NCBI RefSeq assembly: GCF_019704555.1
Contig: NZ_AP024745.1
Span: forward strand, 7,200,501-7,264,500
Direction of reading: 5' to 3'
DNA from: Actinoplanes sp. L3-i22
Lineage (GTDB): Bacteria > Actinomycetota > Actinomycetes > Mycobacteriales > Micromonosporaceae
Length of the DNA stretch: 64,000 nucleotides
Part shown: in pieces, positions 15,493-24,549 of the stretch
Position numbering within the stretch: position 1 is the first letter of the stretch
Layout: the number at the start of each line of letters is the position of its first letter
Made by a program: the position numbers and the translations under genes
Notes under the pieces: generated by a model
Told to the model about the DNA's origin: nothing
What the model saw: only the letters and a program-made list of their open reading frames with translations
Databases searched by the model: none

Positions 15493-16167
15493 GTGCGCGT
15501 GCTGGTGGTCGAGGACGACGCGGCCATGGCGTCGATGGTGGTGCGCGGGCTGCGCCGGGCCGGCTATGCCGTGGACACCGTCGGGACCGGCGCGGACGCG
15601 GTCTGGTCGATCGTCGAGAACGACTTCGACGCGGTGATCCTGGACGCGATGATCCCGGCCCCGGACGGTTTCGAGGTCTGCCGGCGGATCCGGGAGCGGC
15701 AGCGCTGGGTCCCGGTGCTGATGCTGACCGCCCGCGACGGCACCGACGACAAGGTCCGCGGCCTGGACGCCGGCGCCGACGACTACCTGACCAAGCCGTT
15801 CGCGTTCGACGAGCTGCTGGCCCGGGTGCGGGCGCTGACCCGCCGGGAGCCGGCCCAGCGGCCGGTCGTGCTGCGCGTCGGCGATCTGGCGCTGGACCCG
15901 GCGACCCGCTCGGTGCACCGCGGCACGACGCCGATCCCGCTGTCGGCGAAGGAGTTCGCGCTGCTGCACGAGCTGATGCGGCGGGCCGGCGAGACGCTCA
16001 CCCGGACCTATCTGATCGAGCACGTCTGGGACGTCGCGTACGACGGCGGCTCGAACGTCGTCGACGTGTACGTGCGCTACCTGCGCGACAAGGTCGACCG
16101 CCCGTTCGGCCGGGACACCATCCGCACCATCCGGGGCGCGGGCTACCTGCTGGACCCGGAGGCCTGA
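15493..16167 (+). CDS. OmpR-family response regulator
   Basis: The 224-residue protein has a receiver domain (acidic EDD at 7-9, phosphoacceptor Asp51, TA and K-P-F motifs) and a C-terminal OmpR winged helix (LSAKEFALLHELMRR, VDVYVRYLRDKV, IRTIRGAGYLL). GTG 15493 is preferred over ATG 15481 because TATGCT is seven bases before it and the protein then starts MRVLVVEDD. It abuts the convergent GGDEF-EAL gene with no spacer. Confidence 0.92.
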   Translation: MRVLVVEDDAAMASMVVRGLRRAGYAVDTVGTGADAVWSIVENDFDAVILDAMIPAPDGFEVCRRIRERQRWVPVLMLTARDGTDDKVRGLDAGADDYLTKPFAFDELLARVRALTRREPAQRPVVLRVGDLALDPATRSVHRGTTPIPLSAKEFALLHELMRRAGETLTRTYLIEHVWDVAYDGGSNVVDVYVRYLRDKVDRPFGRDTIRTIRGAGYLLDPEA

Positions 16168-17418
16168 TCAGGCCGCGGCCGGCGCGTGCCGCTCGGCCAG
16201 CCAGTCCCGGAACGCGGCGGCCGGGATCGGCCGGGACACCAGGTAGCCCTGGACCGCGTCACAGCCGTGCTGCCGCAGGTAGTCGAGCTCGGCCTGCTCC
16301 TCGACGCCCTCGGCGACCACGGTCAGGTCCAGCGCGCGGGCCAGCTGCAGCGCGGCGTCGGTGACCGCCCGCCGGTTCCGGTCGGTCACGATGTGCCGGA
16401 TGAAGCTCTTGTCGATCTTCATCTCGTGGATCGGCAGGTGGGCGAGCCGGCCCAGCGACGAGTGCCCGGTGCCGAAGTCGTCGATCGACAGGGTGACACC
16501 GAGCGCGAACAGGGTGTCCAGGGTGCGACGGGCGTTCTCCGGGTCGGCCATGATGCCGTTCTCGGTGATCTCCAGGGTGAGCGCCCGGGCCGGCAGCCCG
16601 TGCCGGTCGAGCGCCTCCTGGACCTGGCCGGCCACGGTCTGGTCGGCGAGCAGGTCGGGGGACAGGTTGACCGCGACCGACATGTCGTGCCCGCCGGCGC
16701 GCCAGGACGCGCACTCGGCCAGCGCGGTGTCCAGCACGTGCCGGGTCAGCGGCCACATCAGCCCGGAGCGTTCGGCGAGCGGGATGAACTCGTCGGGCGG
16801 GACCGGGCGGCCCTCGTACTGCCAGCGGGTGAGCGCCTCGGCGCCCAGCACCCGCCCGGTGCTCGGCGAGACCTTGGGCTGGTAGACGACGGTCAGCGCG
16901 CCCGCGGCGACGTCGGCGCGCAGCGCGGTCATCAGGATCAGCCGGCGGGCGGTGTCCCGGTCGTCGTCCGGGTCGTAGATCCGCACTCCGCTGTGCGAGT
17001 CCTTGGCGGCGTACATCGCCAGGTCCGCGCGGCGCAGCAGCCGGTCCGGGTCGGTGCCGTGCTCCGGGGCGACGCAGACCCCGATGCTGGCCTGCGCGAC
17101 CAGGCTGAGGCCGCCGACCGGGGCGGGCCGGGCGACGGTGCGCCGGACGTCCTCGGCCAGCGCGAGGATCTCCCGCTCCCCCGGCAGGTCCCGGATGATC
17201 AGGGCGAACTCGTCCCCGCCGAACCGGGCGACGGTGCCGTGCCGGGCATACCGCTCCCGCAGCCGCCGCCCGATCCGCCGCAGCAGGTCCTCGCCGATGT
17301 CGTGCCCGAGCGCGTCGTTGACGTCCTTGAACCGGTCCAGGTCGAGCAGCAGCACGCCGACCACGCCGCCGTGCTCCCGGGCCGCGTCGATCGCCTCCCG
17401 CAGGGCGGTCAGGAACAA
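16168..17418 (-). CDS. GGDEF-EAL half of a c-di-GMP enzyme split by an amber codon
   Basis: This frame holds a GGDEF domain with intact [10 protein letters not shown] and an EAL domain with [27 protein letters not shown] and KIDKSF, so both cyclase and phosphodiesterase residues are present. It continues in the same frame from the ORF at 17419-18618 across a TAG codon; the expected sequence LTGLPNR-x-LFLTAL is interrupted only at x. There is no ribosome site at the TTG 17418, so as a separate gene it would probably not be translated. Read-through, a true mutation or a sequencing error are the options. Confidence 0.75.
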   Translation of the reverse strand: MFLTALREAIDAAREHGGVVGVLLLDLDRFKDVNDALGHDIGEDLLRRIGRRLRERYARHGTVARFGGDEFALIIRDLPGEREILALAEDVRRTVARPAPVGGLSLVAQASIGVCVAPEHGTDPDRLLRRADLAMYAAKDSHSGVRIYDPDDDRDTARRLILMTALRADVAAGALTVVYQPKVSPSTGRVLGAEALTRWQYEGRPVPPDEFIPLAERSGLMWPLTRHVLDTALAECASWRAGGHDMSVAVNLSPDLLADQTVAGQVQEALDRHGLPARALTLEITENGIMADPENARRTLDTLFALGVTLSIDDFGTGHSSLGRLAHLPIHEMKIDKSFIRHIVTDRNRRAVTDAALQLARALDLTVVAEGVEEQAELDYLRQHGCDAVQGYLVSRPIPAAAFRDWLAERHAPAAA

Positions 17419-18618
17419 CTACCGGTTGGGCAGGCCGGTCAGCGGATCGTGCGAGGCGATGTGCTGCAGCCGCTCCAGCAGGCGCGCCTCGGAGAGCGCG
17501 GCGCCGGCGTGCGCCGACACCGCCTGCATGAGCTGCAGGTGCTCGGCGGTGAAGTACTCCGAGTCGGACAGGCTGCCCTTGACCATCAGCACCCCGACGG
17601 TCTGGCCGAGCCGCAGCGGCACCGCGATCGCCCCGGGCCACAGCACCGGCTCGCCGGCCCGGGCCGGCATCCACCACTGCAGGGCCAGGGTCACCGGTAC
17701 GACCTCGCAGTCCTCCGGCCCGTGCAGCCGCATCAGCACCGGCTCGCCGTCCTCCGGGCCGGTCACCATCAGTGCCGCCTCCTGCGCCCGCAGCAGGTCC
17801 CGGGCCTGGCCGAGGACCGTGCGGGCCACCTCGTCGGCGCTGGTCAGCCCGTCCAGCGACCCGGTGAACCGGTACAGGTTCTCCACCTGCTGATGGGTGG
17901 TGGTCTGCTGGGCGTAGCGGTGGAACACCCGCTGGGCGGCGAAGGCGAGCACCGCGAGCAGCAGCGCCGCGTAGCCCTCCTGCCGCACCAGCAGCGCGGT
18001 GACCAGCGCGAGCGTGGTGGTGACCGCGACCAGCGGCATCTGGAACAACTGCTGGACGTCGGCGGTCAGCAGCCGGCGCCACTCCTGGCTGTCGTCGTGG
18101 ATCGCGATCACCGCGGTGACCAGCACGATCGACACCAGGTCGGCGGCGAACGCGGCGGCGTAGGCGGCCAGCCAGCCGAGCGGGCCGTAGGGGTCGGCCG
18201 TGCCGTGGCAGACGTCGAAGACCACCGCGGCCACCGCCGCCTGGATCAGGTAGAGCGCGGTGTTGAACAGCAGCTTACTGCCGCGCTGACCGCGCAGCAG
18301 GGCCAGCCCGGCGAGCGCGCCGACCAGCCGGACCGGCACCAGCAGCACCGGGTGGATCATCAGCAGGGCGAGGATCAGCGGGATCTCGCTCAGGCTCATC
18401 GAGTGCGTGCCGCGCCGCACCGGGAACGTCACGTTGAACCGCTCCACCAGGGCGAACAGCACCGCGAGGGCGGCCAGTAGCGACACGTTCAGGTGGTGCG
18501 CCGCCGGGGTGCCGGCCACCCGCCAGATCATCACCTGCACGACCACGACGACCAGCACCAGGACCGCCGAGAGGATGCGGACCCGCGCCGTCGGCGTCAA
18601 CCGCCGCCCGCGTGCCAT
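17419..18618 (-). CDS. Membrane-GAF sensory half of the split GGDEF-EAL protein
   Basis: The 399 residues comprise roughly seven to eight membrane helices (about 15-240) followed by a GAF-type domain (YRFTGSLDGLTSADEVARTVLG through the helix before HDPLTGLPNR). The frame ends with the first motif of a GGDEF domain and then TAG at 17419-17421. Together with 16168-17418 it would make an 816-residue membrane c-di-GMP turnover protein. As it stands the sensory part would be made without its catalytic domains. Confidence 0.75.
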   Translation of the reverse strand: MARGRRLTPTARVRILSAVLVLVVVVVQVMIWRVAGTPAAHHLNVSLLAALAVLFALVERFNVTFPVRRGTHSMSLSEIPLILALLMIHPVLLVPVRLVGALAGLALLRGQRGSKLLFNTALYLIQAAVAAVVFDVCHGTADPYGPLGWLAAYAAAFAADLVSIVLVTAVIAIHDDSQEWRRLLTADVQQLFQMPLVAVTTTLALVTALLVRQEGYAALLLAVLAFAAQRVFHRYAQQTTTHQQVENLYRFTGSLDGLTSADEVARTVLGQARDLLRAQEAALMVTGPEDGEPVLMRLHGPEDCEVVPVTLALQWWMPARAGEPVLWPGAIAVPLRLGQTVGVLMVKGSLSDSEYFTAEHLQLMQAVSAHAGAALSEARLLERLQHIASHDPLTGLPNR

Positions 18619-18776
18619 GGCCCTCCCCTCTCCTGACCTTCCTGTCGGCCTGCGGCCGGAAAGATTGAGCGATCGGCTGCGGCCGCACCTCCCGGTTCAC
18701 GACAAAACAAAATCGGATTGGGTACGGCACCAAGCGCGCCCGTGCGCGGCTACGCCCGTACGGAAAGAATGGTCTG

Positions 18777-20489
18777 GTGTGGGCTCGTGTCTCTTATGTC
18801 CTGCTCAGTGTCTGGGTGACCGGTCAGCTGTGGGCCGGCCCGTCCACCCGGCTGCTGGCCGGCAACCGTGGTGATCACGCGTTCTTCCTGTTCGTGATGG
18901 CGCACGGGGAACGCGTGGTGTTCCACGGCGCGGCGCCGCTGCACTCCGACCGGCTGAACGTCCCGGCCGGGGTGAACATGATGGCGAACACCTCGATGCT
19001 GGCGGTCAGCCTGCCGCTCGCCCCGGTCACGCACCTGTTCGGGCCGGGCGTGAGCGTCGCGGTGGTGGTCACCGGCGGGCTGGCCGGGACCGCGGCGGCC
19101 TGGCACTGGCTGCTGCGGCGGCGGCTGGGCGCGAGCCCGTGGGCGGCCTGGGCCGGCGGGCTGTGGGGCGGGTTCGCGCCGGGCTGGCTCGCGCACGCGG
19201 GCGGCCAGATCAACTTCACCTGCGGGTTCGTGCTGCCGTTCCTCGTCGACCAGGCGCTGCGGCTGCGCGAGCCCGGGCGGGTCCGGCGCGGCGGGATCAT
19301 TCTCGGTCTGCTGATCGTGGTCCAGGTGTTCCTGCACGAGGAGCTGCTGCTGATGACCGCGATCGCGCTGGCCCTGTTCGTCGCGGCGTACGCCGTGCAG
19401 CGGCCCCGGACCGCGCGCGAGGCGGCCCCGCGGATGGCCGCCGGGCTGGGCGTCGCGGCCGGGCTGTCCGGGCTCCTGCTCAGCTATCCGCTCTACTACC
19501 AGTTCGCCGGACCGGGCCACTACCGCGGGCAGCCGTTCGTCCTCGACCAGTTCGCCACGTCGCTGGGCTCGCTGGTCACCCTGCCCCGCGGCGCGGTCTT
19601 CGGCTCGGCCGCGGACGCGGCGCGGGTCAGTCTCGCCCCCAGCGAGGAGGCCGCGTTCTGGGGCCCGGCCGCCACCGTGATGATCATTCTGGCGGCCGGG
19701 GTGCTGTGGCGCTCGGCCGCCGCCCGGGCCGGCGCGTTCGCCGGGCTGGTGCTGCTGGTGATGTCGTTCGGCTCGCACTTCCGCCCGGGCGGCGCGCCCG
19801 GCGGGCCGCCGTCGCCGCTGGCCTGGACCCTGCACGTGCCGATCCTCGACCTGGTCACGACGCCCCGCTACGCGCTGGGGGCGACCGCGATCGCCGGGCT
19901 CCTGCTGGCCCTCGCGGCCGGCCGGGCGCCCCGCGCGCTGGCCGTCGCGGGCCTGGCGGTGGCGCTCGTGCCGCTGTTCCCCCGGCCGCTGCCGACCTGG
20001 CCGGCCCCGCCCGTGCCGGCCTTCTTCGCCCAGCGGATGTGGCGGCCCTACCTGCACGGCGACGCGCGGAGCGTGGTGATCGTGCCGCTGCCGGACCGGA
20101 CCACCGGGCGGGAGGCGATGCGGCTGGGCGCGATGAGCACCTCGGCGTACCCGATGCCGAACGGCTACTTCATGGGCCCGAAGGACCCGCCGGCCGACAT
20201 CACCGCGGCCTGGACCTCGCCGCCGCGCTTCACGACCACGCTGCTGGACCAGGTCCGGGCGACCGGGACGGTACCCGAACTGACCCTGGCCCAGCGTGCC
20301 GACGTCCTCGAGGACCTCGGCCACTGGAAGGCCGCGATCGTGGTGCTGTTGCCCGGTTCCACCCACCCGGCGGCCCTGACGAAGCTGCTCAGCGCGGTGC
20401 TCGGCCCACCGGCGACGGTCGGCGGCGTGCCGGTCTGGAACACCTTGCGTGCGGATACGTGCCCAATCGGGTGCCCGCGCGTGAGCTGA
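18777..20489 (+). CDS. Polytopic membrane protein, possible GT-C-type glycosyltransferase
   Basis: The 570-residue product has about ten membrane helices and a soluble C-terminal third. The early extracytoplasmic loop holds HSDRLNVPAGVNMMANTS, resembling the loop region of polyprenol-dependent GT-C transferases, but no clear DxD is seen. Similar proteins are annotated as hypothetical membrane or glycosyltransferase proteins in actinobacteria. GTG 18777 has GGAAAG upstream. It is divergent from the c-di-GMP gene. Confidence 0.6.
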   Translation: MWARVSYVLLSVWVTGQLWAGPSTRLLAGNRGDHAFFLFVMAHGERVVFHGAAPLHSDRLNVPAGVNMMANTSMLAVSLPLAPVTHLFGPGVSVAVVVTGGLAGTAAAWHWLLRRRLGASPWAAWAGGLWGGFAPGWLAHAGGQINFTCGFVLPFLVDQALRLREPGRVRRGGIILGLLIVVQVFLHEELLLMTAIALALFVAAYAVQRPRTAREAAPRMAAGLGVAAGLSGLLLSYPLYYQFAGPGHYRGQPFVLDQFATSLGSLVTLPRGAVFGSAADAARVSLAPSEEAAFWGPAATVMIILAAGVLWRSAAARAGAFAGLVLLVMSFGSHFRPGGAPGGPPSPLAWTLHVPILDLVTTPRYALGATAIAGLLLALAAGRAPRALAVAGLAVALVPLFPRPLPTWPAPPVPAFFAQRMWRPYLHGDARSVVIVPLPDRTTGREAMRLGAMSTSAYPMPNGYFMGPKDPPADITAAWTSPPRFTTTLLDQVRATGTVPELTLAQRADVLEDLGHWKAAIVVLLPGSTHPAALTKLLSAVLGPPATVGGVPVWNTLRADTCPIGCPRVS

Positions 20490-20528
20490 TCACGCTCCGG
20501 GCCGCATCCTGGGGACCGGGGGTGCGGG

Positions 20529-20996
20529 ATGCGAATCTACTACCAGGACGCCGACGTGACGGTGGCCGCCTCCGGCCTCGAGGTGCACGGCCGGAAGTAT
20601 CCGCTCGGCGAGATCGAGCAGGCCTGGCGCCGCGGTCGCCGCGCGGCCGGGCGCAAGGCCGTCATCGCCGGCGTGGTGCTGGCGGCGATGGTCGCGGTGG
20701 AGATCTCGGTCGGGCTGCTCACCAGCTGGATCTGGGCCGGCCCGGGCCTGCTGCTGGTCGCGGTCATCCTGCTGGTCCGGGTGGTCGCCCACCTGGCCGC
20801 CGGGTCGACCGGCTTACAGGCTCTGGAAGACCTTCGGAGGTACGGCCGTCTGCACGAGCTGTGGGTGACCGTCGCCCACGCCCCGATCCTGGTGCTGAGC
20901 ACCGACGACGCGATCCGTTACGGACAGGTGTGCCGGGCGCTGTCCCGCGCCCTCAGCGATCACGAGGACGCCCTGGGAGGTTACCCGCGGCGATAA
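20529..20996 (+). CDS. DUF6232-like small membrane protein
   Basis: The 155-residue protein begins MRIYYQDADVTVAASGLEVHG, a short beta-rich segment with the (Y/L)xLxEI motif typical of DUF6232 proteins. Two membrane helices follow (about 44-64 and 68-90), then a cytoplasmic helical tail. Function is unknown. ATG 20529 follows a GGGGTGCGGG sequence and lies 39 bases after the previous stop, so co-transcription is possible. Confidence 0.7.
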   Translation: MRIYYQDADVTVAASGLEVHGRKYPLGEIEQAWRRGRRAAGRKAVIAGVVLAAMVAVEISVGLLTSWIWAGPGLLLVAVILLVRVVAHLAAGSTGLQALEDLRRYGRLHELWVTVAHAPILVLSTDDAIRYGQVCRALSRALSDHEDALGGYPRR

Positions 20997-21369
20997 GCGG
21001 GCACAGGTACTGCACAGCGCCCGCCCGGGTTCGACGGCTGAGATCCCCGTTCCCGGTCGAGACAATGACAACGGCCCCGCCGCTTTCCGCGAGCGAGGGC
21101 CGTCGTCACGCCCGGCCCGATCAAGGAGACCCGACCGGCCCGGTCGAGGAGGCGCGCCCGGCCCGGTCGTGGAAACGCTGCGCCTTGCGCGGCCGGCCGC
21201 CACGACTCGCGCGGGCCCACGCCGGACCGCGGGCCACCGGATCCGAATCGTCAGCGCCGCGGCCCTCGCCGACGCCACCTGAATGGCCTCGGCGTGCGCG
21301 AGTGAGCCACCTGCGCGGCGCCGGGAACGTCACGCCCAGCGCCGGCAGGACAGGCCGTTTCACCGGTGG
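20997..21369. other. Gene-free stretch between convergent genes
   Basis: I see no convincing gene. A hairpin pairs ACGGCCC (21071-21077) with GGGCCGT (21097-21103), without a following T run, and could be a weak terminator. Three imperfect ~23-bp repeats containing CGGCCCGGTCG follow around 21113-21180. Confidence 0.4.
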
Positions 21370-22881
21370 CTAACCGCCGAGGACCGAGACCTCGGCGCGG
21401 CCGCTCGCGGTGCCGCTCTTCTGCACCACCACGAGGTCCTGCTTGCCGTCGGTGTTGAAGTCGTCGACCAGCAGCTCGTGCCGGTCGTCGAGAGTCCCGG
21501 TCGCGGGACTGGCCTGGGTCAGCGACTTGCCGAGCCCGGCCGCCCCGTCCAGCACGTGCAGCGCCGCCGTCCCGGACGTCCGCAGCACGACCAGGTCCGG
21601 GTGCTTGTCGTTGTTCCAGTCGGTGACCGCGATCCGCAGGTTGTCGGCGGCCGGCTCCGCGGTGGTCAGCGTCGCCCCGATCGGCTGCTGGAAGTTGGTC
21701 GCCCCGTCCAGCACCTGGACCTCGACCTTCTTGCTGACCGTGCCGGCGGTGTGCGCGCTGACCAGGTCGAGCTTGCCGTCACCGTTCCAGTCGGCCACCG
21801 CGAACCGGGTGTGCTCGTCGGCCGGGGCGGCCCCCGTGGCGGTCGTGTCGAGCAGGAACTTCTGGAAGTACGACGCGCCGTCGGCGATCCGCACCTCGGG
21901 CCGCCCGCCGGCGGTGCCGGTCTTCTGCACCACGACCAGGTCGGGGCGGCCGTCGGCGTTGACATCGGCGACCTGGTACTCGTAGGTCGCGTCGGTCGGC
22001 CCGACCGCGGTCGCCGTGTTCAGCAGCAGCGACGAGAAGTTCCGGGCGCCGTCCATGATGCGCACCTCGGTCTGCCCGGTGACGGTGCCCGCGCCGCGCA
22101 CGACGACCAGGTCGGCGTGCTTGTCGCCGTTCCAGTCGGCCATCAGCAGCGCGTGCGAGCCGTCGAGCGTGCCGAGCTCGGTGCCGGCGGTGGCCAGGGT
22201 GCGCTGGAACGGCCCGGCCGGCACGGCGGGCGCGGGGTCGCCGGGCTGCGCGGCGGCGGTCGCGGGCTGGGCCCACAGGCCGGCGACGATCAGCTGGGCG
22301 TCGTGCGCCTCCGGCGCGTAGGCGCCCGGGAAGCGGGAGGTCTGCACCTTCTGGACGATCGCCCCGATGTCACCGGACTGCCATTTTCCGCCCGGGTACT
22401 TGCGGACCATCGCGTTCAGGAACGCGTTGGTCGCGTACACCGGATTCACCAGCTGCCCGGGCGTGCCCCAGCCCTGCGACGGCCGCTGCTGGAACAGGCC
22501 GAGGCTGTCGTGGTCGGTCGCCTCGAGGTGGTTGTTCAGCGTGCTCTCGGCGATCGCCGCGGTCACCGCGATGATCGCGGCGCGCATCCCGAGCCCGCGC
22601 TTCTGCACGGTCCGCACGATGATCCGGGCGCAGGCGATGTTGACCCCGCCGATCAGCGAGCCGAGCCGCGGCCCGGTCATCGACGACCGCAACTGGGCGG
22701 CGAGCATCCGGTCGGCCGAGGTGACCTCGCCGGGACGACAGGTGACCGGCGTCGTCGACGTGCTGGTGTCGGGCTGGGCCTGCGCCGCGCCCGGCAGCAG
22801 CACCACCGCTCCGGCGGCCAGGGTCAGGGCGACGAACATCCGCCTGACGTACCGCGGACCTGACCCGTTGCTCTGCTCCAA
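21370..22881 (-). CDS. Secreted FG-GAP/VCBS-repeat protein with an N-terminal lysozyme-like domain
   Basis: After a signal peptide (MFVALTLAAGAVVLLPGAAQA core) comes a helical domain with AIIAVTAAIAESTLNN and DSLGLFQQRPSQGWGTPGQL, widespread in actinobacterial exported proteins and resembling a transglycosylase-like fold with a candidate catalytic Glu. Five or six FG-GAP repeats with calcium-type DxNxDGxxD loops (DWNGDKHADL, DVNADGRPDL, DWNGDGKLDL, DWNNDKHPDL, DFNTDGKQDL) form a likely beta propeller. TTG 22881 is chosen because GGGGGGAA lies just upstream; ATG 22902 and 22839 are alternatives. Confidence 0.75.
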   Translation of the reverse strand: MEQSNGSGPRYVRRMFVALTLAAGAVVLLPGAAQAQPDTSTSTTPVTCRPGEVTSADRMLAAQLRSSMTGPRLGSLIGGVNIACARIIVRTVQKRGLGMRAAIIAVTAAIAESTLNNHLEATDHDSLGLFQQRPSQGWGTPGQLVNPVYATNAFLNAMVRKYPGGKWQSGDIGAIVQKVQTSRFPGAYAPEAHDAQLIVAGLWAQPATAAAQPGDPAPAVPAGPFQRTLATAGTELGTLDGSHALLMADWNGDKHADLVVVRGAGTVTGQTEVRIMDGARNFSSLLLNTATAVGPTDATYEYQVADVNADGRPDLVVVQKTGTAGGRPEVRIADGASYFQKFLLDTTATGAAPADEHTRFAVADWNGDGKLDLVSAHTAGTVSKKVEVQVLDGATNFQQPIGATLTTAEPAADNLRIAVTDWNNDKHPDLVVLRTSGTAALHVLDGAAGLGKSLTQASPATGTLDDRHELLVDDFNTDGKQDLVVVQKSGTASGRAEVSVLGG

Positions 22882-22990
22882 AGCCGTTCCCCCCGCACAC
22901 ATCCAACGCGCCGCATCAATCTGCCACACGCCCCGGTATACGCGAAAGGCGGAAAGATGGATCATCGGCGAACATCGGCCGTCGTCGCCG

Positions 22991-24460
22991 TCATTCCTGC
23001 AGCGTGAGTGGCGGGAAGAAAAAATTCTTCCAGATCAAGAGCGAGGAGATTTCCGGGTACGGCGTGAGCCCGTCCACCCGATCGAAGACCCGGGTCGCCC
23101 GCTCCGCCTCGTCGAAGGCGGCCCAGCCGGGGTTCCCGCTCGTCGCGAACCCGGTCCACGCCGCCCGCATCCGCGCCGACAGCGCCACCGCGTCCGCCCC
23201 CGGATCGTCGCCGAGCAGCACCGCCGGCAGCCCCGTGCCCAGGTTGCCGAAGACCAGCGGAACGTCCAGCCCGTGACACGCCCCGAGCGTCCCGCCGAGC
23301 CCCGGCGCCGGCCAGGCCAGCTCGAACAGGTGCGCCCGCCCGCCCCCGGCGACCTGCGCCGCGGCCAGTTGCACGCTCGGCATCCGGAACGACCAGTCGG
23401 AGTTGACCAGCTCGTGCAGCGCGCCGGCGTCCGCGTCCGGGTAGGCCCGCCGATACCGCGCGGCCCCGTCCGGCCCGGGCGCGAGCGCGTCGAGCGCGGT
23501 CGCCGCCTGTTCCGCGGTGATCCGCCCGAGCTCCCCGCTGAGCATGCTGAACAGCCGATGTTCGTCGCGGGTGTGCCCGGCGAGCAGCGCGACGTCCCGG
23601 CCCGCGCCCGCGGCGAGCGCGGCCCACGGCGTCGCCGGCAGGACGTCCCCGTCGACGACCGGCGCGAAGAAGAGCGACCGGTATCCGGCCGCGCCCCACC
23701 GGCCGCGCGGCGTGATCGCCTGCCCGGCCGCGGCCAGCTCGGCCGGGCTCAGCGTGGCCAGGTCCGGCGCCACCGACGCGGCGATGTCCGCGGCCAGCTC
23801 CGGCGCGAAGAAACTTCCCTGCACACTCTGCGCGATCGCGGCCCGGAACAGTCCGGCCGCCCGCGGCATCGCCAGCAGCGCGGCCACCGAGCCGCCTCCG
23901 GCCGACTCGCCGAAGACGGTCACCCGGGCCGGGTCCCCGCCGAGCGCCGCGATGTTGTCCCGCACCCACTCCAGTGCGGCCACCTGGTCCAGCAGCCCCC
24001 GGTTGGCCGGCGCCCCGGCGACGTGCCCGAAGCCCTCCAGCCCGACCCGGTAGTTGAACGTCACCACCACCACGCCGCCGTCCCGGGCCAGCCGGGCGCC
24101 GTCGTACTCCGGCAGCGACGACCGGCCGATCGTGTAGCCGCCGCCGTGCACCCACACCATGACCGGCAGTCCCGCGCCCGGCCCGGGGTCGGGCGACCAC
24201 ACGTTGACCGTCAGCCAGTCGTCCCCGGACGCCACCGGCCCGCTGCCGAAAACGTCCGGCTGCGGTGGCGGCGGCCCGAACTCGTCCGCCGGCCGCACCC
24301 CGGCCCAGCCCGCGGCCGGTCGCGGCGCCGCGAACCGGTGCACCCCGACCGGCGGCGCCGCGAACGGGATCCCGCGGAACACCGCGACTCCCGACTCCCA
24401 CCGGCCGCGCAGGGCGCCGGCGGAAACCCGTACGTCAGGCGGATTTTGATCCTCAGGCAT
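22991..24460 (-). CDS. Type B carboxylesterase
   Basis: The 489-residue enzyme shows the carboxylesterase B pattern: FRGIPFAAPPVG, WLTVNVWSP, the oxyanion segment VWVHGGG, the nucleophile elbow FGESAGGGS and a late CHGLDVPLVFGNLG with the catalytic His. It likely hydrolyses carboxylic esters in the cytoplasm, as no signal peptide is seen. The C-terminal residues WKNFFFPPL are encoded by an AT-rich patch next to a GTACGG motif. Confidence 0.9.
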   Translation of the reverse strand: MPEDQNPPDVRVSAGALRGRWESGVAVFRGIPFAAPPVGVHRFAAPRPAAGWAGVRPADEFGPPPPQPDVFGSGPVASGDDWLTVNVWSPDPGPGAGLPVMVWVHGGGYTIGRSSLPEYDGARLARDGGVVVVTFNYRVGLEGFGHVAGAPANRGLLDQVAALEWVRDNIAALGGDPARVTVFGESAGGGSVAALLAMPRAAGLFRAAIAQSVQGSFFAPELAADIAASVAPDLATLSPAELAAAGQAITPRGRWGAAGYRSLFFAPVVDGDVLPATPWAALAAGAGRDVALLAGHTRDEHRLFSMLSGELGRITAEQAATALDALAPGPDGAARYRRAYPDADAGALHELVNSDWSFRMPSVQLAAAQVAGGGRAHLFELAWPAPGLGGTLGACHGLDVPLVFGNLGTGLPAVLLGDDPGADAVALSARMRAAWTGFATSGNPGWAAFDEAERATRVFDRVDGLTPYPEISSLLIWKNFFFPPLTLQE

Positions 24461-24549
24461 TTCGGTCTCCTCGGCAGAGCGCGGGCAGCGGAATCGTCAC
24501 GCAACCCGCGCCTGCCGCGCCACCGAATACCGCGGCGCCGAACCCCGGG

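Noticed and set aside
21283..22863. 526-residue plus-strand ORF
   Set aside because: It is an antisense shadow of the FG-GAP protein gene with compositionally biased Arg/Gly/His sequence.
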